Virus record (IMG/VR): IMGVR_UViG_3300042883_000668
Span: 21,962-85,961 of that record
Source: a virus
DNA length: 64,000 nt
Strand: one strand, 5' to 3'
Shown here in pieces: positions 13,822-21,647 of this stretch. The notes beneath the pieces were generated by a model. That model worked only from the letters and a program-made list of their open reading frames with translations, ran no database searches and had not been told where the DNA came from. Numbering within the stretch: position 1 is the stretch's first letter; every line of letters begins with the position of its first letter. Position numbers and translations under genes: made by a program.

Positions 13822-14613
13822 ATGGAAAAACAAATGCTTGATGTCCTAAATAAAACCTATGAAAATAGGATATTAAGGAAAAAAACTGTACCTTTATTCA
13901 TGTCAAATCCAGGTATAGGTAAGACTACAATCATTAAAAATTTTGTAGAAGAAAAAGGTGTTAACATGGTTAAGATAACACTAAGTCAAAGAATGCCTAA
14001 TGAGGTAGTAGGTATGGTTATGCCTGATGTAAAAAGTGGTAAATTATTAGTGTATGATAGTTATGAATTAAACTCTTTAAAAGATGGTGATATATTATTT
14101 TTTGACGAAGTATTTAATGGTACTCTAAAACAAACTTTAGATGCTGTATTAAACTTGTTAGAAGATAGAATGTTACCTTCGGGTAAAAAGTTAGCTGATG
14201 TAATGATTGTTGCAGCAAGTAATCCTCAAGGATTAATTAACTTGACTCCTCAGATTAAAGAAAGATTTATTAAATATGATTTGAAATTTGATTCTGCAGA
14301 GTATCAAGTTTTGATGAAAGATAAATATGGTATGCCTAATAGTATTTCTTCTCATTTGTGTACATTAATTAATAAAGAGAAATTTGATAGTGCCTCATGG
14401 GATTATGTAACTCCTAGAAGTGTTGAGAAAGCAATAAACCAAATTGGTTGTGACTTAGAAAGTCCTTATGGAGATTTGTTAATCCCTTATCTTAGTCAGA
14501 AAATAATATCTCCTACAGATATTAAATCTATTAATGTAAGTAAAGGAGATGAAGTTGAATATATAAATTTACTAAAACTAATAATAAAAAATGATAACAA
14601 AAATCACAAGTAA
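13822..14613 (+). CDS. MoxR-like AAA+ ATPase
   Basis: A 263-residue AAA+ ATPase. Walker A is NPGIGKT (29-35), Walker B is ILFFDE with D95/E96, sensor 1 asparagine is N134 (AASNP). The layout fits MoxR-type ATPases, which act with VWA-domain partners to remodel or activate other proteins. The next gene, overlapping by 23 nt, encodes such a VWA protein, as in the bacterial RavA-ViaA pair. A phage role in assembling or remodelling replication or virion complexes is inference. Confidence 0.85.
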   Translation: MEKQMLDVLNKTYENRILRKKTVPLFMSNPGIGKTTIIKNFVEEKGVNMVKITLSQRMPNEVVGMVMPDVKSGKLLVYDSYELNSLKDGDILFFDEVFNGTLKQTLDAVLNLLEDRMLPSGKKLADVMIVAASNPQGLINLTPQIKERFIKYDLKFDSAEYQVLMKDKYGMPNSISSHLCTLINKEKFDSASWDYVTPRSVEKAINQIGCDLESPYGDLLIPYLSQKIISPTDIKSINVSKGDEVEYINLLKLIIKNDNKNHK

Positions 14614-15526
14614 AAAAATAGAAATACCCCCAATATTTCTAATTGAAAATGAGGAAGATTTTAAAAATCTACCTAAGGGAATACCATACATCATAGGTAC
14701 TCAAGCAGAATTAAAGTTTATAACTGTATTCTTAGAATTCCAAGTATTATACAAATCTTGTTTAAATACAGGTATACCAATTAAATGGTTAGATTGTTTA
14801 AGAAAGATTGGATATAATAATGTTAGAGATTATGAACTACATTCTGGTGGATTCTATACTGATGGTGGTTCAGGGCAATATGCAATAAACATAGATAATT
14901 TTGTTGAAGATCAATATTTTGTTGATTTTGATGAATTATCTAAATTAAAAATCTTACCAGTTTGGTTAGAAGATATTAAAGCTAGTATTGAAACTAACAT
15001 CGTTGATGAAGTTACTTTTGATCCTACAGCATTTAATAAACAATTAGGAATAAACATTGGCTATAGTAACATTAAACATAATATGAAGAATCTATTAATA
15101 CTAGATATTTCATCATCTATGCCTCCATCAGTAGTATTAACTATTACTAATTTGGCTAAATTAATGTCTAAGAAATTCTATGCAGATGTAATCTTAACAG
15201 GTAGAAGAAGTTATTTAATAGATTATGATGATGTACCTAATACTGACATTGTAGGAGCTGTAAAGTCATATGGTGGTGGTAATGAAGGAGATATGTATCT
15301 AGAGATTATTAAAGAACACAAAGAATATAACACAGTTATTTCTTTTGGTGATAATGATGCTCCTTCATATTATGCTAAGAATGGAGATATATGTAATTTT
15401 AAAGTTCAAACTTTATATTCATTACATACTGAAAAAACAAGTAACAATATTACTGGCTATGCTAGGTGTTTTGAACCTAAAAATACAAACATAGTGAGAA
15501 GTTGGATTAATACAATAAACAAATAA
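14591..15526 (+). CDS. VWA-domain protein, partner of the MoxR ATPase
   Basis: A 311-residue protein. A C-terminal von Willebrand A domain starts near residue 165; its metal-binding MIDAS motif DxSxS is D172, S174, S176 (LDISSSM). The N-terminal 160 residues contain a helical region and a glycine-rich stretch (GGFYTDGGSGQ). It overlaps the ATPase gene by 23 nt, so the pair is certainly co-expressed. The MIDAS is seen directly; the client of the pair is unknown. Confidence 0.8.
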   Translation: MITKITSKKIEIPPIFLIENEEDFKNLPKGIPYIIGTQAELKFITVFLEFQVLYKSCLNTGIPIKWLDCLRKIGYNNVRDYELHSGGFYTDGGSGQYAINIDNFVEDQYFVDFDELSKLKILPVWLEDIKASIETNIVDEVTFDPTAFNKQLGINIGYSNIKHNMKNLLILDISSSMPPSVVLTITNLAKLMSKKFYADVILTGRRSYLIDYDDVPNTDIVGAVKSYGGGNEGDMYLEIIKEHKEYNTVISFGDNDAPSYYAKNGDICNFKVQTLYSLHTEKTSNNITGYARCFEPKNTNIVRSWINTINK

Positions 15527-15555
15527 ATATAAACCCTAAAACCCAAAAACAAAAA

Positions 15556-16044
15556 ATGGAATTTTTAACAGCAAAACAGTTAGATTTGAATGCAGCAGGT
15601 TACTTAATCAGTAAAGACTCTAAGAAACCAGTAAATCATGAAGCTTTTGTTAGACAACAAAAAGCAGCAGAGTATATTGTTAAATTAGCAGAAGCTATTA
15701 AAGACAAAAACTTTAAACCAGGTAAAGTAGATAACTTGTCAGCAATTAAAGCTGAAGTATTAGCAGCTATTAATGATACAGCTAAATCTTATGTAGCTAT
15801 GCCTGCTAAACCAACTAGTAAAGTACAAGATGAATTAGTTAAATATGCATTAGATTTTGTTAATTATGAAAGTTCTAAAGTAGAAACTTCAAGAATTAAT
15901 GAGATTATGAATGAGTATAACAAAATTGATGATGTAGAATCAGTTGGTGATTACTTTTCTGAAGGTGTAGTAAAATTAAATGCTATCTATAATATTAAAA
16001 CTATTTTAGCAGCAGTTAATATTACAGCAGAAAAATTAAAATAA
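15556..16044 (+). CDS. Hypothetical alanine-rich helical protein
   Basis: A 162-residue, almost wholly helical protein with many alanine and lysine residues. It starts behind an A-rich leader (AAAACCCAAAAACAAAAA), a sign of strong translation here. It may be an abundant DNA-associated or structural accessory protein. No family recognised. Confidence 0.6.
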   Translation: MEFLTAKQLDLNAAGYLISKDSKKPVNHEAFVRQQKAAEYIVKLAEAIKDKNFKPGKVDNLSAIKAEVLAAINDTAKSYVAMPAKPTSKVQDELVKYALDFVNYESSKVETSRINEIMNEYNKIDDVESVGDYFSEGVVKLNAIYNIKTILAAVNITAEKLK

Positions 16045-16048
16045 TATA

Positions 16049-16117
16049 ATAAATTAGGTATTAATCTGCCGGGACAGGGATTAATTAAATGTGATTAATG
16101 ACCACAGCCTATTTATT
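16049..16117 (+). ncRNA. Compact structured element before the nucleotidyltransferase gene
   Basis: The outer stem pairs 16050-16058 with 16108-16115 (8 bp, one bulged T). Inside, ATTAAT with CTG (from 16060) can pair with CAG and GATTAAT (to 16085), with the loop CCGGGA. A third ATTAAT at 16094-16099 can compete for either partner. The GC-rich loop is unusual for this genome. It could be a small regulatory RNA or a switch in the leader of the gene starting at 16132. It does not fold as a tRNA. Confidence 0.35.
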
Positions 16118-16131
16118 TTAAAACAAACTAA

Positions 16132-16869
16132 ATGAAAGAACAAATTGATAGTGCTATTGAAATATTAAAAAAACAAGAGATTAATGGATGTATTACAGGT
16201 TCATGTCTTTTAGATTACTTTGAAGGACAAGACATTGATTTATTTACTTATGATAAAGCTAGTTTTACAAAACTACTTTGGTTTATGTATTATAATCCAA
16301 TGTTTAATATCTTAGATCCTTTAGAAAAACATAAGTTTGATGAGTTTACTAATGAAGATAAATCATCTTTAGATTCATTAGGATTAATTACAATCAAATT
16401 TAAATATAATTTATGTGTAGATGTAAATGTTATATTTAAAAAGTTTAACAAAACTTGTTTTGATGTAGTTAGTAACTTTGACTTAGATATTATAACAACA
16501 GCTTATGATATTAAGACAGGTAAAACAATGACTTTAAGAGAATCTACAGGTAAAGAAGGTACATGGAATAAGTGGAATAGTACATTTTATAGATGTAATT
16601 TCTGGGGTACTAAACGTCTTTTAAGACAGTTTGAAAGAGTAGTTAAATATACACAAAGAGGTTATGACTTAAGTTCTGTAACTGATAAGTATATTGAAAT
16701 TATAGAAGAAATTATTTTAACTGATAATTTTTATAAATCAGAAAAAGGTAATAAGTATTTTGAAGATACTATTGAACAATTTGAAGTTGTACTAAAGATT
16801 CTTAAAGTTTGGAAAAGAGATCTAAGTATTACTCCAGAGCAATTATTAACATTAAAAACAATTATATAA
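16132..16869 (+). CDS. Nucleotidyltransferase-fold protein
   Basis: A 245-residue protein. Residues 20-37 (CITGSCLLDYFEGQDIDL) have the GS-x9-DxD pattern of polymerase-beta-type nucleotidyltransferases, with D34 and D36 as metal ligands and D97 (CVDVNVIF) as the likely third. The C-terminal half is helical. Relatives include tRNA-modifying enzymes, antibiotic nucleotidyltransferases and the toxins of abortive-infection pairs. No antitoxin gene is evident beside it. The substrate cannot be told from sequence. Confidence 0.7.
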   Translation: MKEQIDSAIEILKKQEINGCITGSCLLDYFEGQDIDLFTYDKASFTKLLWFMYYNPMFNILDPLEKHKFDEFTNEDKSSLDSLGLITIKFKYNLCVDVNVIFKKFNKTCFDVVSNFDLDIITTAYDIKTGKTMTLRESTGKEGTWNKWNSTFYRCNFWGTKRLLRQFERVVKYTQRGYDLSSVTDKYIEIIEEIILTDNFYKSEKGNKYFEDTIEQFEVVLKILKVWKRDLSITPEQLLTLKTII

Positions 16870-17588
16870 TGAAACATTTAACAATAAACAATTATAATGA
16901 AGCTGAGTTATTAGCAATACCTGTTCCAGCTAAGACTTTAAGTTATAGTCCTATTTCACATGGGGAAATAATAGAAGGTATTAAAGAGCAGTTAGATATT
17001 AAAGGTTTTAAAATTAAAACTACTAATTATCATGCTAATCATGAAGGTACTAAACTAATAGGTTACTATGGTATAGAACATACTGATAGTGAGTTAGGTA
17101 TTATGATAGCTTTTAGAAATAGTTATAATAAAACTATGTCTGCAGGATTAGCAATAGGTGGACAAGTATGGATTTGTTCAAATGGTATAGTATCAGGAGA
17201 TATTTCTTTAATTAGAAAACATACTGGTGCAGCTAGTTCAGTTGTTAAAAATAAAATTATAGATTCTATCAATGAATTTGATGTTTCATTTAATTCTATT
17301 ATTGCTGATAGAAATTTAATGAAAGAAAGAGATATAACAAAAAAGACTTGTTCTGAATTGTTAGGTAGAATGTATATTGAAGAAAAAATGATAACATCTA
17401 CTCAGTTAGATATTATCAAGAATGAGTTATATTATTCAAAAGATTTTACAAATGATACTGTTTGGGATTTTTATAATAATATTACAGAAAGTTTAAAAAC
17501 AAGTACTCTCAATAACTATTTAGGTGACCATGTTAAAGTACATAACTTTATAAAAAAAGAATTATTAACCTTAAAAACATTAGCATAA
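16869..17588 (+). CDS. DUF932-like protein
   Basis: A 239-residue protein starting at the ATG at 16869 that overlaps the previous stop codon (TAATG); a longer upstream frame lies inside the previous gene and is rejected. The region around residues 75-115 (AFRNSYNKTMSAGLAIGGQVWICSNG) is the hallmark of DUF932, a family common on phages and plasmids, without established function. It sits in the replication operon between a nucleotidyltransferase and a PriPol. Confidence 0.7.
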   Translation: MKHLTINNYNEAELLAIPVPAKTLSYSPISHGEIIEGIKEQLDIKGFKIKTTNYHANHEGTKLIGYYGIEHTDSELGIMIAFRNSYNKTMSAGLAIGGQVWICSNGIVSGDISLIRKHTGAASSVVKNKIIDSINEFDVSFNSIIADRNLMKERDITKKTCSELLGRMYIEEKMITSTQLDIIKNELYYSKDFTNDTVWDFYNNITESLKTSTLNNYLGDHVKVHNFIKKELLTLKTLA

Positions 17589-17770
17589 TGAGTGAAATAG
17601 ATAACTTATTAAATGAATTAAGAAATATGAAAGCTGAGGCTAAAGCACATTTACTTAATAACAAAGAAACATGGAGTAAAATAGGAAACAAAGATTTATC
17701 TGGTTTAGGTTTTAACTCTGTTGATGAATTACAAGCATGGTTGCTTGAAAACCCTTATAGCAATATTTAA
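17588..17770 (+). CDS. Small hypothetical protein
   Basis: A 60-residue, mostly helical protein (start MSEIDNLLNELRNMKAEAKA). It overlaps the DUF932 stop by 1 nt and lies 2 nt before the next gene. No recognised family. Confidence 0.6.
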   Translation: MSEIDNLLNELRNMKAEAKAHLLNNKETWSKIGNKDLSGLGFNSVDELQAWLLENPYSNI

Positions 17771-17772
17771 TT

Positions 17773-18024
17773 ATGAGAAAGTTTATAACAGATAATGATA
17801 TTTCTTTTGAGCCAGGCTCAAGAAATAGTAGTGTAGTAACACTTATTGGATATGCTCAACATTTAGGATTAATGCAAGAGCAATTAGAAGATGAATTAAA
17901 TGATGAAATTAAAGCTGATGGATTTATTGGAACTGAAATAGATAGACTTTGGGATTATTGCAAAGGTAGTAATTACAAAAAGTGGTGGTCAACTAAACAA
18001 GCTAAAGCTCAATATAAATTCTAA
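17773..18024 (+). CDS. Small hypothetical protein
   Basis: An 83-residue protein with a conserved-looking aromatic C-terminus (RLWDYCKGSNYKKWW). Its stop overlaps the next ATG by 1 nt. Function unknown. Confidence 0.6.
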   Translation: MRKFITDNDISFEPGSRNSSVVTLIGYAQHLGLMQEQLEDELNDEIKADGFIGTEIDRLWDYCKGSNYKKWWSTKQAKAQYKF

Positions 18025-18179
18025 TGAAAACTTTTGTATTTATTCAGAAAAATAGTAGTGTTGTAGTAAGTTTATCTGCAGAATCATTTGAAGAAGCTGA
18101 AAAATTATTATTTGAAACAGTTGTTTCAGATTATGGTTGGAAAGTTGAAAATGAAGAAGGTGAAGAACAACAATATTAA
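18024..18179 (+). CDS. Small acidic hypothetical protein
   Basis: A 51-residue ORF whose ATG overlaps the previous stop codon. It has two beta segments, one helix and a very acidic tail (ENEEGEEQQY). Its position, filling the gap between two real genes, supports it. Confidence 0.55.
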   Translation: MKTFVFIQKNSSVVVSLSAESFEEAEKLLFETVVSDYGWKVENEEGEEQQY

Positions 18180-18190
18180 AAACAAATATT

Positions 18191-18664
18191 ATGAAAAGTT
18201 TTCTTTTAAAATCAAATGCTCCTATTGTAAAATGGTCTATGGTTCCAGATAATACATTTTTTGAAGGTTCTGTACCAGAAGGTTATGCGTTAGCAGTAGC
18301 ACCATCAGATAATTATATTATACTAGATATTGATGTTAAGAACGATAAGAATGGTTATGAATTCATACCTGATAATATTTTATCTGAATTACAACAATCA
18401 TTTATGTATAATACTAAATCAGGTGGAGCTCATTGTTGGCTTAATTATACAGGAGATAAGCAACTTTTAAATAAAGCCACTAAGTATGGCTTAGATTTAA
18501 GAGTTGCTAAAGGTTCTTATGCAATGGGTTATGTTAAGTATCCACATAATGTAGATATTAGACAATGTATCCATTTAATCAAGGAAACTTCTTCTGATAT
18601 GAATAATTGGCTAGAATCATTATTTCAAGGAGTAAAAGTAGATAATCAAATAAATAACAAATAA
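18191..18664 (+). CDS. Stand-alone primase-polymerase (PriPol) domain
   Basis: A 157-residue protein matching the N-terminal bifunctional primase/polymerase domain of archaeo-eukaryotic primases. The catalytic ILDIDV motif gives D46 and D48; KSGGAH gives the S-x-G-A-H segment (76-81) that binds nucleotide; LDLR at 101-104 gives the third acidic residue; GYVKYP closes the core. It has no helicase fusion. A TOPRIM primase is also encoded (23920-24930), so the phage seems to carry two primase types, or this protein is a repair or regulatory form. Confidence 0.8.
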   Translation: MKSFLLKSNAPIVKWSMVPDNTFFEGSVPEGYALAVAPSDNYIILDIDVKNDKNGYEFIPDNILSELQQSFMYNTKSGGAHCWLNYTGDKQLLNKATKYGLDLRVAKGSYAMGYVKYPHNVDIRQCIHLIKETSSDMNNWLESLFQGVKVDNQINNK

Positions 18665-18675
18665 AACAAAAACAA

Positions 18676-18906
18676 ATGGAAGATCAAGTAAACACAGTAA
18701 CTGAGGTTACTTCAGTAGCAAAGACTACTACAACAGCTAGAACAATTTCTAAAGTAGAATTAGCTTCAATGGTTGAATCAGGAACTAAGAAAGAAGCTAT
18801 TGCAGCTCATTATGGTTTAAATACTGCTCAAACAACTAAGTTGTTAAAATCAGCAGGTTTAAAAATTCGTAAATTTCATGCACCAGCATTTACTTTAGTA
18901 GACTAA
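18676..18906 (+). CDS. Small helix-turn-helix protein
   Basis: A 76-residue protein. A threonine-rich N-terminus is followed by a helix-turn-helix at about residues 30-62 (SGTKKEAIAAHYGLN, then TAQTTKLLKSAGL). It is probably a DNA-binding regulator or replication accessory protein. It starts behind an AACAAAAACAA leader, which suggests good expression, and lies 1 nt before the helicase gene. Confidence 0.65.
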   Translation: MEDQVNTVTEVTSVAKTTTTARTISKVELASMVESGTKKEAIAAHYGLNTAQTTKLLKSAGLKIRKFHAPAFTLVD

Positions 18907-18907
18907 T

Positions 18908-20002
18908 ATGGTTACTAGAGAAGATATTCAAAATAAAGTACTTTCTATGTTAATTAAAATAGATAGAGGTACAGCAGCACTTTCTGGTGGAACTGGAAAA
19001 ACATTAATTGGTTTAAAGCATATGGATCATATGTTTGTTAAAGGAATAAATGATAAATTTTTAGTAGTTGCACCAAAAAGATCAATTTTTGAATCTTGGA
19101 AAGATGATGCTAAAAAATTTAATCTTGAATTTCTTCTTGAACATATTACTTTTTCCACTTATTTATCTTTAAATAAACAAGCTAATGATTATAATATGAT
19201 TTATTTAGATGAATGTCATTCACTTAAATTAAGTCATAATGAGTGGTTAAGTAAGTTTAAAGGTATAATAATTGGATTAACCGGAACTCCTCCTAAAGAT
19301 GAAAAGTCTGAAAGAGGATTTATGGTAGATAAATATTGTCCTGTAATATATTCATATAATACAGATCAGGCAGTAGATCACTCTATATTAAATGATTATA
19401 GAGTAGTTGTACATTATGTACAATTAGATAAAGAAAAAAATATTAAGGTTGTGAAACCTCAAGCTACTTGGATGACTAGCGAACATGCTATTTATACTTA
19501 TTGGTCAGGAAGAGTAGAAAACTCACATGGTAAGATGAAACAGATTGCAGCTATACAACGCATGAAGGCAATGCAGGGATTTTTCACCAAAGAAGTTAAA
19601 GCTAAGAACCTGTTAGATAGTATAGGATTATACAGTAAATGTTTATGTTTTGCTAGTACCCAAGAACAGGCAGCAAGAATATGTCCTATAACTTATCATT
19701 CTAATAATAAATTCTCTGAATCTAATTTAGAGAAATTTAAAGTTAGTACTGGTATGAATAATAAATTATGTGCAGTAGAACAACTATCAGAAGGTGTTAA
19801 TATACCTAATCTAAAGTTTGGAATTATCTTACACTCTTACGGCAATGAGAGAAAAGCTAGTCAAAAGATATTTAGATTTCTTAGATTAAATCCTGATGAT
19901 TGTAGTACTATACACATACTTTGTTATAAGGATACAATTGATGAACAATGGGTTAAATCTGCATTAGAAGGATTTAACCAAGATAAAATAACATACTTAT
20001 GA
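18908..20002 (+). CDS. Superfamily 2 DNA helicase
   Basis: A 364-residue helicase. Motif I is GGTGKT (27-32), motif II is DECH (101-104), motif III-like TGTPP starts at 125. Near residues 299-332 come motifs V and VI (LSEGVNIPNL, then QKIFRFLRL). This is a complete but short SF2 core. It may unwind DNA at replication or recombination sites. It overlaps the next gene by 4 nt. Confidence 0.85.
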   Translation: MVTREDIQNKVLSMLIKIDRGTAALSGGTGKTLIGLKHMDHMFVKGINDKFLVVAPKRSIFESWKDDAKKFNLEFLLEHITFSTYLSLNKQANDYNMIYLDECHSLKLSHNEWLSKFKGIIIGLTGTPPKDEKSERGFMVDKYCPVIYSYNTDQAVDHSILNDYRVVVHYVQLDKEKNIKVVKPQATWMTSEHAIYTYWSGRVENSHGKMKQIAAIQRMKAMQGFFTKEVKAKNLLDSIGLYSKCLCFASTQEQAARICPITYHSNNKFSESNLEKFKVSTGMNNKLCAVEQLSEGVNIPNLKFGIILHSYGNERKASQKIFRFLRLNPDDCSTIHILCYKDTIDEQWVKSALEGFNQDKITYL

Positions 20003-20601
20003 TGGAAAAATTTAGTGTAGACTTAAGCAAATTATATACTAATAAACTAAAATTAGAAGAATGGTTTATTTTATATTGTTTAGTCAATAAAGAAGAAGAA
20101 ATACTTGTAAAATATGTCCAAAGTTGTGGACCAATTGATACAGAAGTATTTTATAATTTAAGAAATTCTGGATTTATTGTATTGAAAGATGCTTTAAATT
20201 GCACTTTTAATAGTATTATTGTGACTGAAATCACAAAAAACCTATTTAATGTGCAAGATAGTGCACTTTTTGATACATTATTCAGAGAATTGTTGTCTAC
20301 TTATCCTAGTAGTGTTAAAAGAATTACTGGTGGTACAAGAAGATTGCATAATGATTTAGTAAGATGTAAAAAGTTATATAGATCTTGTCTAGTTAACGGT
20401 GAAAATATAAATATAGATTTACATAAGAAAATATTATTATGTGTTCAATTGTATTACAGAGAGCACTTAAAGGATAATAAACAAGAATTTATGCAATTAT
20501 TAGCTACATTTCTTTCTCAAAGAACTTTTGAGCAATATCTAAGTGATGTTACTAAAATAGAAGTATTACCTAAATCAAACACTGACTATGACGCAATTTA
20601 A
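19999..20601 (+). CDS. Hypothetical protein, possible replisome organiser
   Basis: A 200-residue protein. Residues about 15-75 (KLEEWFILYCLVNKEEE to LRNSGFIVL) look like a winged helix; the rest is helical. It sits between an SF2 helicase and the DnaB-like helicase, where phages often encode a replisome organiser or helicase loader, and crAss-like phages are known to have one. No diagnostic motif is visible, so the role is inferred from position. Confidence 0.5.
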   Translation: MMEKFSVDLSKLYTNKLKLEEWFILYCLVNKEEEILVKYVQSCGPIDTEVFYNLRNSGFIVLKDALNCTFNSIIVTEITKNLFNVQDSALFDTLFRELLSTYPSSVKRITGGTRRLHNDLVRCKKLYRSCLVNGENINIDLHKKILLCVQLYYREHLKDNKQEFMQLLATFLSQRTFEQYLSDVTKIEVLPKSNTDYDAI

Positions 20602-21646
20602 GCAAAGAATAGAACAAGGATTATCAGGTGAATACACTGGATTAGCTAACGGCTTTGATAGAATTAACAAGTACATTTATAATATTCAAAGAAGTTGTTA
20701 CACCTTAATAGGTGGACTGTCAGGAAGTTCTAAAACAACTCTTTGTGATTTTATATTATTGAATGGCTTACAAGATGCTAAGGCTAAAGGTATTCCATTT
20801 AATGTTACTTATTACTCTTGGGAGATTGATGAAATTAGTAAGAAAGCTAATTGGTTATCTATTATGATTTATAAAAAGTATGATAGAGTAATATCACCAC
20901 AAACTATTAAAGGTTTAGGTGACTCTAGATTAACTGATGAAGAAAAAGAAATAGTGTATGCTGAATTACCTGAATTAGAAGAACTATTTGCAGAAATAGA
21001 TTGGCATTGGGTTCCAGAAAATCCTACAGGCTTGTATCACTTATGGTGGAAAACAATGTCTGCTAAGGGTGAGTTTACAACAATACCATATACTGATGAG
21101 GAAGGTAATTCTAGAGAAAAAATAATCAGTTGGAAAGCTAATAATAAAGAAGAATACAATATTGTAGTGTTAGATCACATGGCTCTAGGTCGTCTAGAAA
21201 GAGGATTTAATCTTAAACAGAATATTGATAAAATGTCTGAGTATGTTGTTGCTTGTAGAAATATGTTTAATATGACATTTTTTGTAGTGCAACAATTTAA
21301 TCAAGGTTTGAGTTCAGTAGATAGATTGAAGTTTAAAGGTGCAGATATTTCTCCACAACAAACTGATTTCAAAGATTCTACTAATCCTTACCAAGATGCA
21401 GATGTAGTATTAGGTTTGATGAATGCTTATAAGATGGACTTAGAAACAAGTTTAACTTACAATATTAAAGTTGATGGATTTCCAGGTAATTTAAAAGGTA
21501 AATACAGACTTCTTAAAGTAATTAAGAATAGATTAGGTCAAGATAATATATCCATAGGATTATATACTAAACCTGAAGCTGGTTATTTTGAAGAATTACC
21601 TAGAGAAATGACAACAGAAGATTACACAATGTACTTAAACAAATAG
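20588..21646 (+). CDS. DnaB-like replicative helicase
   Basis: A 352-residue RecA-fold ATPase of the DnaB/gp4 type. The P-loop is GLSGSSKT (43-50): the glycine normally found before the lysine is serine (S48), while K49 and T50 are kept. Walker B is NIVVLD near residue 196. The FVVQQFNQG segment near 235 resembles the DnaB sensor region. It is shorter than bacterial DnaB because the N-terminal primase-binding domain is missing. It lies among other replication genes and ends 1 nt before the split ATPase. Confidence 0.8.
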   Translation: MTQFKQRIEQGLSGEYTGLANGFDRINKYIYNIQRSCYTLIGGLSGSSKTTLCDFILLNGLQDAKAKGIPFNVTYYSWEIDEISKKANWLSIMIYKKYDRVISPQTIKGLGDSRLTDEEKEIVYAELPELEELFAEIDWHWVPENPTGLYHLWWKTMSAKGEFTTIPYTDEEGNSREKIISWKANNKEEYNIVVLDHMALGRLERGFNLKQNIDKMSEYVVACRNMFNMTFFVVQQFNQGLSSVDRLKFKGADISPQQTDFKDSTNPYQDADVVLGLMNAYKMDLETSLTYNIKVDGFPGNLKGKYRLLKVIKNRLGQDNISIGLYTKPEAGYFEELPREMTTEDYTMYLNK

Positions 21647-21647
21647 A

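Noticed and set aside
16049-16117. Possible tRNA
   Set aside because: Too short and without a T loop, although the outer stem resembles an acceptor stem.
16809-16868. Longer N-terminus for the DUF932 protein
   Set aside because: The extension lies inside the nucleotidyltransferase gene, and ATG at 16869 overlaps its stop in the manner usual for this operon.
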